Below are positions 1 through 5,042 of a stretch of DNA of 8,853 nt, piece after piece; the first letter of the stretch is position 1, and each line of letters opens with the position of its first letter. The translations under genes were made by a program, and so were the position numbers. The DNA comes from an uncultured Lachnospiraceae bacterium (GTDB lineage: Bacteria; Bacillota; Clostridia; Lachnospirales; Lachnospiraceae). The DNA is taken from NCBI GenBank assembly GCA_902803245.1, contig CADCPJ010000130.1:1-8853 (forward strand), in the 5' to 3' direction. Under the pieces are notes generated by a model. The model searched no databases, was not told the DNA's origin, and was given only the letters and a program-made list of their open reading frames with translations.

Positions 1-512
1 CCGATCTGTTCAAGCAGCTCGAGCCGCCTCGGGGACTGGGATGCCAGGATGATGTTCTCAAGGTCCGCCGTCCCCTCGAGCTCATCCCTCTCGTCATACC
101 GCACTTCTATATGGAAGAAGGGCTTATCCACGAGGAGATAGTTGAGGAACACCCTGTCCCCCTCCCACAGAGGCAGATCGAAGACTTTCTCTTTGGGAAT
201 CCACCTAAGCTCGCCCTCATCGCACTCCGCAAGCTCCCCCTCGAAGCTGTCGGAAGTGTAGAGGTACATGCGCTCGTCCTCCCATTTTTTGCTCACGAAC
301 TCGACGACGCCCTTAAGCTTCAGACTCTTTAGCGTAAGCCCGGTCTCTTCCCTCGTCTCCCGGACCGCGCATTCTTCCGGCGTCTCTCCCCTCTCCATCT
401 TCCCGCCGACTCCGATCCACTTGCCCTCGTTCAGGTCATTTTCCTTCTTGTTCCGAAGCAGCATCAGATAGCTGCCGTCCTTCTCAAGATAGCACAGCGT
501 CGTACTCCGCAT
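1..512 (-). CDS. Nudix hydrolase fused to Maf-family nucleotide pyrophosphatase (partial, 3' end outside window)
   Basis: The 170 visible residues hold a complete MutT-like Nudix domain (about 1-150) followed without a stop by the N-terminus of a Maf domain. The Nudix box spans residues 37-59 and fits GX5EX7REUXEEXGU exactly (G37, E43, R51-E52, E55-E56, G58, L59). Residues 155-169 read ILASQSPRRLELLEQ, the conserved Maf N-terminal loop with its SPRR phosphate-binding motif. No Met, GTG or TTG start lies just before the Maf part, so it has no obvious start of its own. By family, Nudix MutT enzymes hydrolyse oxidised (d)NTPs such as 8-oxo-dGTP, and Maf enzymes hydrolyse (d)TTP, UTP or modified pyrimidine triphosphates; both are cytosolic nucleotide-pool cleaners. 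The start at 512 has AAGGAG (521-526) 8 nt upstream. The gene follows galT with an 85-nt gap containing a terminator. The Nudix call is very secure; the Maf call rests on a short but diagnostic motif. Confidence 0.9.
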   Translation of the reverse strand, partial: MRSTTLCYLEKDGSYLMLLRNKKENDLNEGKWIGVGGKMERGETPEECAVRETREETGLTLKSLKLKGVVEFVSKKWEDERMYLYTSDSFEGELAECDEGELRWIPKEKVFDLPLWEGDRVFLNYLLVDKPFFHIEVRYDERDELEGTADLENIILASQSPRRLELLEQI

Positions 513-528
513 GTAAGAATCTCCTTAT

Positions 529-567
529 AAAAATGATGCGGCACCAAAGTCTCCTCAAGTGCCGCAT
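529..567 (-). terminator. Rho-independent terminator after galT
   Basis: A perfect 9-bp stem, ATGCGGCAC (536-544) against GTGCCGCAT (559-567), has a 14-nt loop. On the minus strand it is followed within 2 nt by a run of five T (533-529). It lies 30 nt after the galT stop and ends only 2 nt before the ribosome binding site of the Nudix-Maf gene, so it may act as an attenuator for that gene as well as a galT terminator. Confidence 0.85.
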
Positions 568-597
568 GTCCTTTTCTGAAGCGATTCCGCCTGTATA

Positions 598-2145
598 TCA
601 GACGGATGCCGCAAAGCGGCGGAACTGCTCATTTCCTGCTGCCTGGTCCTTAAAGACCCCGCAGTGCTCGAGGACCTTTGAGAACACGACTCCAATCTCC
701 TCCTCGATGATGCTGCCCGCATTTTCCGACGAGAACTCCGGATGTTTCCTCATGATCTCCGCGGCCCAGTCGGCGTGCGGAACGAGATCGGGGATCTCAC
801 GGATGTCCTTTTTTTCGAGGAGGGCGTTTTTTAGTTCCTCCATTTCCCCAAGGAGGCGGGAAGGGAGGACCGCCAGCCCCATGACCTCGATGAGGCCGAT
901 GTTCTCCTTCTTGATGTGGTGCAGCTCCGCATGGGGATGGAAGATTCCGAGCGGGTACTCCGCGGTCGTGCGATTGTTTCTCAGCACCAGGTCCAGTTCA
1001 AAGCTCTCCCCCCGCATGCGGGCAATCGGGGTGATCGTGTTGTGGGGCACGGCGCCCTTCCCGTCCGCCTGCACGCACATTCCGCTCTCGTTGGAGAAAG
1101 CATAGATGCCGGCTTCCTGATCGGAGTACTCTCTCCACGCCATAAGGATCCTGTCCGCCAGGGCGATGAGGCGCTCCGGGTCATTTCCCCTGATGCGGAT
1201 CACGGACATCGGCCAGGACACGATGCCTGCCTCCACGTCCTCAAATCCCTTGAACGAGAGCTTCTCCCTTATGGGAGCTTTGGCCATGGCAAATGTATAG
1301 TTTCCTCCCTGGAAGTGCTCATGTGTGAGGATGGAGCCGCCGACGATCGGCAGGTCCGCGTTGGAGCCGATCGTGTAGTGGGGGAAAAGCTTCAGGAAGT
1401 CCATGAGACGCTCGAATGTCTCCCGGCTGATCTTCATCGGAACGTGCTCGCCGGACAGGACGATGCAGTGTTCGTTGTAGTAGACATACGGCGAGTACTG
1501 CAGGAACCACTGCTCCCCCGCAAGGGTGAGCGGAATGAGGCGGAGATTCTCGCGGGCCGGGTGATCGAGGCGCCCGGCGTAGCCCTCATTTTCCGGGCAG
1601 AGGAGGCACTTCGGATAGCTGCTCTGCTTCTTCTTCAGTGCCGCAGCGATGGCCTTCGGGTCCTTTTCGGGCTTGGACAAATTGATGGTGATGTCCAGGT
1701 CTCCGTATGCGGTGGGGGCCACCCATTTCCGGTCCTTCGCGATGCGGTACCGGCGGATATAGTCCGAGTCGCCCGCGAGCTTATAGAAGTAGTCCGTCGC
1801 TTTTTTCGGGCTCTCCGCATGGAGGGCGCAAAATGTGCGGATCACTTCACTCGGGCGCGGGGTGAGGCACCCCATCAGCTTCGTATCGAACAGATCGCGG
1901 CTCGCGATCCCATCGTCAATGATGCCGCGCGAGACTGCGTCGTCTGTGAGCACGGCAAGAATCTCCTCAAGGGGAAGCTGAGTCTCCTCCACTTCCCGCA
2001 GCGAAAAGTCAGGGTCCGGCTCATACTTAAGAACGTCCATGAGGGAGTTTCCCGCAAAGACCGCGTCCTCCCTCCCGATCAGCCCGGTGCTCACGCCGTA
2101 AGCTGTAAGAGCCTTAAGAGCATCCTGCACAGTCATCTTTTTCAT
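598..2145 (-). CDS. galT: UDP-glucose--hexose-1-phosphate uridylyltransferase (Firmicutes class II type)
   Basis: This cytosolic Leloir-pathway enzyme transfers UMP between UDP-glucose and galactose-1-phosphate, giving glucose-1-phosphate and UDP-galactose. The 515-residue length fits the roughly 500-residue Gram-positive GalT class rather than the roughly 350-residue E. coli class. Recognisable segments are the N-terminal helical part, the CLLC pair (C180, C183), the THEHFQGG histidine motif (274-281) and the highly conserved block IFHPHAELHHIKKENIG (401-417) with its HPH and HH histidines. The start at 2145 has AGGAGG about 7 nt upstream (around 2152-2158). A possible -10 (TATAAC, 2173-2178) sits 27 nt before the start, with no good -35, as expected for an activated promoter. 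No galK or galE is adjacent. The divergent AraC-family gene at 2488 is the likely regulator. The long open frame antisense to it is a shadow. Confidence 0.97.
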   Translation of the reverse strand: MKKMTVQDALKALTAYGVSTGLIGREDAVFAGNSLMDVLKYEPDPDFSLREVEETQLPLEEILAVLTDDAVSRGIIDDGIASRDLFDTKLMGCLTPRPSEVIRTFCALHAESPKKATDYFYKLAGDSDYIRRYRIAKDRKWVAPTAYGDLDITINLSKPEKDPKAIAAALKKKQSSYPKCLLCPENEGYAGRLDHPARENLRLIPLTLAGEQWFLQYSPYVYYNEHCIVLSGEHVPMKISRETFERLMDFLKLFPHYTIGSNADLPIVGGSILTHEHFQGGNYTFAMAKAPIREKLSFKGFEDVEAGIVSWPMSVIRIRGNDPERLIALADRILMAWREYSDQEAGIYAFSNESGMCVQADGKGAVPHNTITPIARMRGESFELDLVLRNNRTTAEYPLGIFHPHAELHHIKKENIGLIEVMGLAVLPSRLLGEMEELKNALLEKKDIREIPDLVPHADWAAEIMRKHPEFSSENAGSIIEEEIGVVFSKVLEHCGVFKDQAAGNEQFRRFAASV

Positions 2146-2172
2146 CCTCTCTCCTCCTCGTCCAGGGTGTCG

Positions 2173-2201
2173 GTTATAAGACAGATTCCCTATTATGATT
2201 C
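2173..2201 (-). promoter_or_regulatory. galT: Possible galT promoter with weak -35
   Basis: On the minus strand TATAAC (2173-2178) lies 17 nt downstream of GAATCA (2196-2201). The -10 is fair and the -35 is poor. Predicted transcription would start near 2166, giving a short leader with the galT Shine-Dalgarno. The -35 position falls in the first unit of the 14-bp tandem array. This is an inference from spacing only. Confidence 0.35.
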
Positions 2202-2363
2202 CATTGCCAGGATTTCGTCGTCCGGATTGAGCCGCCCGGATTGAGCCGTCCGGATTCCGTTGCCCGGATTTCGCCGCCCGGATTGAGCCGTCCGGATTCC
2301 ATTGCCAGGATTTCGTCGTCCGGATTTCGCCGCGCGAATTTCACCATTCGGATTTCGCCGTCC
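2196..2363. repeat. Tandem array of twelve 14-bp units
   Basis: Twelve consecutive 14-bp units begin with GGATT (variants TGATT and GAATT) and mostly end in CGnCC or TGCCA. Examples are ggattgagccgtcc (2238-2251, 2280-2293), ggatttcgtcgtcc (2210-2223, 2308-2321) and ggatttcgccgtcc (2350-2363). There is higher-order structure: a perfect 32-bp match (2197-2228 with 2295-2326) offset by 98 bp, which is seven units, and a 21-bp match offset by 42 bp, which is three units. The array lies between galT and the divergent araC-type gene and reaches the putative galT -35. The unit is not a multiple of three, so a coding role is unlikely. Confidence 0.93.
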
Positions 2364-2401
2364 TGATCATCATGATGCGTCGAATCGCAGAAAAAAACAA
2401 T

Positions 2402-2416
2402 AGCGGTTCGTCCGCT
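2402..2416. promoter_or_regulatory. Inverted repeat, candidate operator
   Basis: AGCGG-ttcgt-CCGCT is a perfect 5-bp inverted repeat with a 5-bp spacer, ending 15 bp upstream of the -35 of the AraC-family gene. A second small palindrome, CATCATGATG, lies at 2368-2377. Either could be a regulator site in the divergent control region, but the sequences are short enough to occur by chance. Confidence 0.25.
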
Positions 2417-2431
2417 GCATATGTAATTTTG

Positions 2432-2460
2432 TTGCATTTTGAAATCACGAGTCCTATAAT
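2432..2460 (+). promoter_or_regulatory. Sigma-A promoter for the AraC-family regulator
   Basis: TTGCAT (2432-2437) and a perfect TATAAT (2455-2460) are separated by 17 bp. Transcription would begin near 2467, about 20 nt before the start codon, leaving room for the GGGGG-type ribosome binding site at 2476-2480. Confidence 0.8.
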
Positions 2461-2487
2461 GGGCGTATCATAAGCGGGGGTATTGCC

Positions 2488-3312
2488 ATGAGCGATGAAT
2501 TCAAGCTTAGCAATAAGGTTGAGGAGCGCACCACCATATCCCTCTCCGTCTACAGCGTGGGGAGGCAGAAGTGCTCGCCCGGCTATGAATGGGGGCCCGG
2601 AATCCGGGATCATTACCTCATCCACTACATATCCTCCGGCAGGGGCACCTACACCTATGGAGGCCGCACGCACAGTTTGCAATCCGGCGACCTCTTTCTC
2701 GTCCGCCCGGATATGGAGGTCTCATACAAAGCCGACGGCAGCGACCCCTGGACCTACTACTGGGTGGGCTTTGCCGGAACCGATGCAGGAGCCATCCTGG
2801 AGGCGACGGATCTGTCCGGAAAGACGAATGTCCTTCGCGGAATCCGCTTCGGCGAGGAAATAAAAAAGAAGCTCCGGGATATCAGCGACGCATTCGGAAA
2901 CACGTTCGAGAGCACCGTCCGGATGACCGGAGAGCTCTATCTCCTGCTCTCCCTCATGGTGTCGGGCGCCAGCACCGCCGCCCCTGTCGTCATGGATGAC
3001 GCGGAGCACGTGCGCCGTGCCATCGACTACATCGATTCGCACTACTCCTACCCCATCTCGGTGGAAGACATCGCGGCCTATGTGGGAGTCAGCCGGAGCA
3101 CCCTGTTCCGCCAGTTCCGCAGATGCTTAAGCACCTCCCCGAAGGAATACCTTGATCAGTACCGCATCCGCAGGGCGGCCTATCTGCTCAGGCACACGTC
3201 CCTCACGGTCAATTCCGTGAGCACTTCCGTGGGCTACGACAACGGCCTGTATTTCTCGAAAGTGTTCAAGAAGGCCATGGGAACAAGCCCTTCAAAGTAC
3301 CGGGCGGAATAA
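2488..3312 (+). CDS. AraC-family transcriptional regulator (sugar-responsive type)
   Basis: The 274-residue protein has the usual two-part form: an N-terminal cupin-like effector domain (about 17-160, with the typical GxGTYxYGGR...LxxGDLFLxxP pattern at 51-74) and a C-terminal double helix-turn-helix domain (about 173-274). Helix-turn-helix one spans about 192-211 (VEDIAAYVGVSRSTLFRQF), and the second covers the family signature near 248-272 (VGYDNGLYFSKVFKKAMGTSP...YR). By family these are cytosolic, ligand-dependent activators of carbohydrate genes, often encoded divergently from their target, as here with galT 342 bp away. That target and a galactoside inducer are inferences. The start at 2488 is supported by a strong promoter and a purine-rich site 7 nt upstream. 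The gene ends in a hairpin-rich repeat array and converges with the GNAT-like gene. Confidence 0.93.
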   Translation: MSDEFKLSNKVEERTTISLSVYSVGRQKCSPGYEWGPGIRDHYLIHYISSGRGTYTYGGRTHSLQSGDLFLVRPDMEVSYKADGSDPWTYYWVGFAGTDAGAILEATDLSGKTNVLRGIRFGEEIKKKLRDISDAFGNTFESTVRMTGELYLLLSLMVSGASTAAPVVMDDAEHVRRAIDYIDSHYSYPISVEDIAAYVGVSRSTLFRQFRRCLSTSPKEYLDQYRIRRAAYLLRHTSLTVNSVSTSVGYDNGLYFSKVFKKAMGTSPSKYRAE

Positions 3313-3318
3313 CCGGCC

Positions 3319-3459
3319 TCTCTCCCAGGTGCTGCATGCGGTGTTTCAGCGCTTCTCTCCCAGGCGCTGCATGCGGTGTTTCAGCGCTTCTCTCCCATCC
3401 GCTGCATGCGTCGTTTCAGCGCATTTCTCCCCATCCGCTGCATGCGTCGTTTCAGCGCT
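3319..3459. repeat. Four imperfect tandem copies of a 35/36-bp hairpin-forming repeat
   Basis: Units begin near 3319, 3354, 3389 and 3424 (periods 35, 35 and 36) and share CTGCATGCG followed by GTTTCAGCGC. Each unit can fold, pairing CGCTG with CAGCG around a 12-nt loop. Unit 2 has the 6-bp stem GCGCTG/CAGCGC, and unit 1 keeps it through a G-U wobble on one strand. The array fills the space between the convergent AraC-type and GNAT-like genes. The last unit contains the GNAT stop codon (3452-3454). No T-run follows the hairpins, so they are not standard terminators, though they could stabilise mRNA 3' ends. Confidence 0.9.
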
Positions 3460-3709
3460 TCCTGGACAGGTACATCCTCGCATACGGGTCCTCGGCTTCT
3501 ACTCGCCCCCCCTGCTCTTTTATTTTCGCAAGAGCCGCCTCCACAAGCTGCCCGGGCAGCTCCGTTCCGATGAATTCCCCGGCAACATAGGTGCTCTCTA
3601 TGTTGAAAACCCCCGGCTCTCTCTCCGGAAAGCGAATCTCGCACAGTATCCTGCCGTGCTCATTCTTGCTGTAGATACTGTGGTTCAGAGTGATAAAGTT
3701 CAGATCCAT
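3452..3709 (-). CDS. Small GNAT-like N-acetyltransferase (YjdJ/PF14542-like), degenerate acetyl-CoA motif
   Basis: The 85-residue protein matches the layout of the short single-domain GNAT family typified by YjdJ: an N-terminal beta strand, an acidic or polar turn, the strand IESTYV (37-42), then LPGQLVEAALAKIKEQGGRV (51-70) and a final DPYARMYL segment (74-81). In typical members I recall, the middle reads HTxVxxxLRGQGIAxxL; here it reads STYVAGEFIGTELPGQL, so the RGQG acetyl-CoA contact is altered. The C-terminal cysteine common before the last strand is also absent. Activity is therefore doubtful. The start at 3709 is chosen over an in-frame upstream Met (3838) because the longer version would translate through a terminator and part of the SH3 gene. 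The ribosome binding site is modest (AGAGGG about 10 nt upstream). The gene begins 23 nt after the SH3-gene terminator and no separate promoter was seen. Confidence 0.65.
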   Translation of the reverse strand: MDLNFITLNHSIYSKNEHGRILCEIRFPEREPGVFNIESTYVAGEFIGTELPGQLVEAALAKIKEQGGRVEAEDPYARMYLSRKR

Positions 3710-3732
3710 TTTCCAAGTTCCCTCTGTTATCC

Positions 3733-3768
3733 AAAAAGCAGCCCCGACCCGGCCGGTCAGGGCTGCTT
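3733..3768 (-). terminator. Rho-independent terminator after the SH3-repeat gene
   Basis: AAGCAGCCC (3736-3744) pairs with GGGCTGCTT (3760-3768), continued after one mismatch by GACC/GGTC around a 5-nt loop. On the minus strand five T follow (3737-3733, overlapping the stem base). It lies 12 nt after the stop of the SH3-repeat gene. Confidence 0.92.
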
Positions 3769-3780
3769 CACTATGAGCTG

Positions 3781-4914
3781 TTATCTCAGGTAGTCCTCGC
3801 TCACATATCCTGTGACACCGCCGTAGGAAACGCGGCACCAGCCGTTGGAGCGGACCGTCACCCTCACCTTCGTGTTCTTCGGGATCACGGTGATAATGTT
3901 TGATGACGATGAAGTGCTCCTGGAGGAGCGCAGCCTGACATTGGCAGTCGTGGTCATCGTGTCGGCCGACGACGAAGAGGAAGATCCGTCAGATTTGAAG
4001 TAACCTCCCTTCACATATCCCTTGCGGCTGCCGTACTGGACATAGAACCAGTAGCCGCTGACTTCCTTCAGCACGGTGATCGTCGTGCCTTTCGGGATCG
4101 TAGTCATGATATTCTCGGAGTTGATCTTGGGTGAGGAGCGGAGGCGGAGGTTCGCATTTACGGTCTCCTTCACGCCGCTGCTGCTCGTCTCTGACTTGAA
4201 ATAGCCGCTCTTCACATAGCCTGTGCTGCCGCTGTACTTCACTCTGTACCAGTTGCCGCTTGTTCCGAGGACCTGTACGGTCTTGTTCGCCGGGATGACC
4301 CGGATCACGTTGTTCGACTTGATCTCCGGTGTCCTTCTTAAATTGAGCGCAACTGCCGTGGTCTGGGAGACCCCGCTCGAAGAGGAGCTGCTGCCGGAAG
4401 TAAGATAAGACCCCGATACATAGCCGGTTCTGCCGTTCTTATCCCTGACCTTCACCCAGCTTCCGCTCTCCTGAGCAAGGACAGTGACCTTCTCACCCTT
4501 CGACAGGACGCGGATAATATTCGTGGAGAGGATCTTCGGCGATGAACGGAAATTGAGATTGACGCTGACCGTCTTTACGTCGGAATCATCGTCATCATCC
4601 TCTTCCTCCTCCTCCTCCTCTTCTTCCGAGGTTGTCGATGTAAGGTAGGATCCGAGGACGAAGCCCTTCTTCCCATTGTAGCCGATATAATACCAGTCCG
4701 GATACTTGGAGGACCGGCCGATGAGTTCGACCGTCGCGCCCTTCGGAACCGAACCCACGACGGAGGCGGAATCTGTTGTGTTGGCAGCGGAGCGGATATT
4801 CACGGTTGCCGTCGTCTTGCGATAAAGGGCGGCGTGAACATTCACGGCTGACAGCGTCAAAGTTGCCAGACAGAAAAACAGAACGATGAGTCCTCTCATT
4901 GAACGCTTTTTCAT
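3781..4914 (-). CDS. Secreted protein with five tandem bacterial SH3 (SH3b) domains
   Basis: The 377-residue protein starts with a classic Sec signal peptide (MKKRSMRG, hydrophobic 9-24, likely cleavage after VHA at 26-28). Five SH3b repeats follow, at about 33-92, 113-172, 184-241, 249-308 and 320-377. Each has the LN/LRxRSSPxxxSxNI opening, a PKGxxVxVL middle and a terminal GYVxxxYL strand. Linkers are serine-rich, and the first is an E9-D5 acidic tract (97-110). By family, SH3b domains bind peptidoglycan or help place wall enzymes. No amidase, NlpC/P60 or glycosidase domain is present, so this may be a wall-binding scaffold or a sensor. The start is fixed by an AAGGA site about 8 nt upstream and an extended -10 promoter. 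It is transcribed alone with its own terminator, downstream of a membrane-protein gene. Confidence 0.93.
   Translation of the reverse strand: MKKRSMRGLIVLFFCLATLTLSAVNVHAALYRKTTATVNIRSAANTTDSASVVGSVPKGATVELIGRSSKYPDWYYIGYNGKKGFVLGSYLTSTTSEEEEEEEEEDDDDDSDVKTVSVNLNFRSSPKILSTNIIRVLSKGEKVTVLAQESGSWVKVRDKNGRTGYVSGSYLTSGSSSSSSGVSQTTAVALNLRRTPEIKSNNVIRVIPANKTVQVLGTSGNWYRVKYSGSTGYVKSGYFKSETSSSGVKETVNANLRLRSSPKINSENIMTTIPKGTTITVLKEVSGYWFYVQYGSRKGYVKGGYFKSDGSSSSSSADTMTTTANVRLRSSRSTSSSSNIITVIPKNTKVRVTVRSNGWCRVSYGGVTGYVSEDYLR
4585..4626 (-). repeat. In-frame trinucleotide tract coding Glu9-Asp5
   Basis: Fourteen codons of GAG/GAA then GAT/GAC encode a purely acidic linker between SH3b domains 1 and 2. 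Runs of GAG (CTC on the plus strand, 4606-4620) are prone to slippage, which would change linker length by whole residues without breaking the frame. Confidence 0.85.
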
Positions 4915-4953
4915 AATCCCATCCTTTCAGTACAAAAAAATGCAAACATAGTG

Positions 4954-4962
4954 ATTGTAACA
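4954..4962 (-). promoter_or_regulatory. Extended -10 promoter of the SH3-repeat gene
   Basis: On the minus strand TGTTACAAT matches the extended -10 pattern TGnTAnAAT. No good -35 is seen 17 bp upstream. Predicted start is near 4947, giving a leader of about 32 nt with the AAGGA ribosome binding site. The 128-bp gap up to the next gene (4915-5042) shows no convincing terminator for that gene. Confidence 0.55.
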
Positions 4963-5042
4963 CATTCTTCACGGAAATTCTATAGAATAATCAAATTACC
5001 GTAAAGCGTCTGAAGCTGTCCGTGATTGCCCTCATTCAGTCA

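Noticed and set aside
916..2244. 442-residue open frame on the plus strand across galT
   Set aside because: Fully antisense to a secure galT, low-complexity Arg/Leu/Val-rich composition, no family resemblance; a by-product of GC-rich codon use.
2174..2437. 87-residue minus-strand frame through the 14-bp array with a repetitive protein look (ESGRLNPGG units)
   Set aside because: The 14-bp unit shifts frame each copy, no ribosome binding site is seen, and it would overlap the divergent promoter region.
3319..3459. Possible CRISPR array
   Set aside because: The copies abut directly with no unique spacers, only four units, and mismatches rise along the array.
3329..3793. 154-residue plus-strand frame over the 35-bp array
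   Set aside because: Built from the repeat and the antisense of the GNAT-like gene; it crosses a terminator and has no ribosome binding site.
3710..3838. N-terminal extension of the GNAT-like protein to the Met at 3838
   Set aside because: The extra 43 residues would be coded through the end of the SH3 gene and the terminator stem and do not look like the family.
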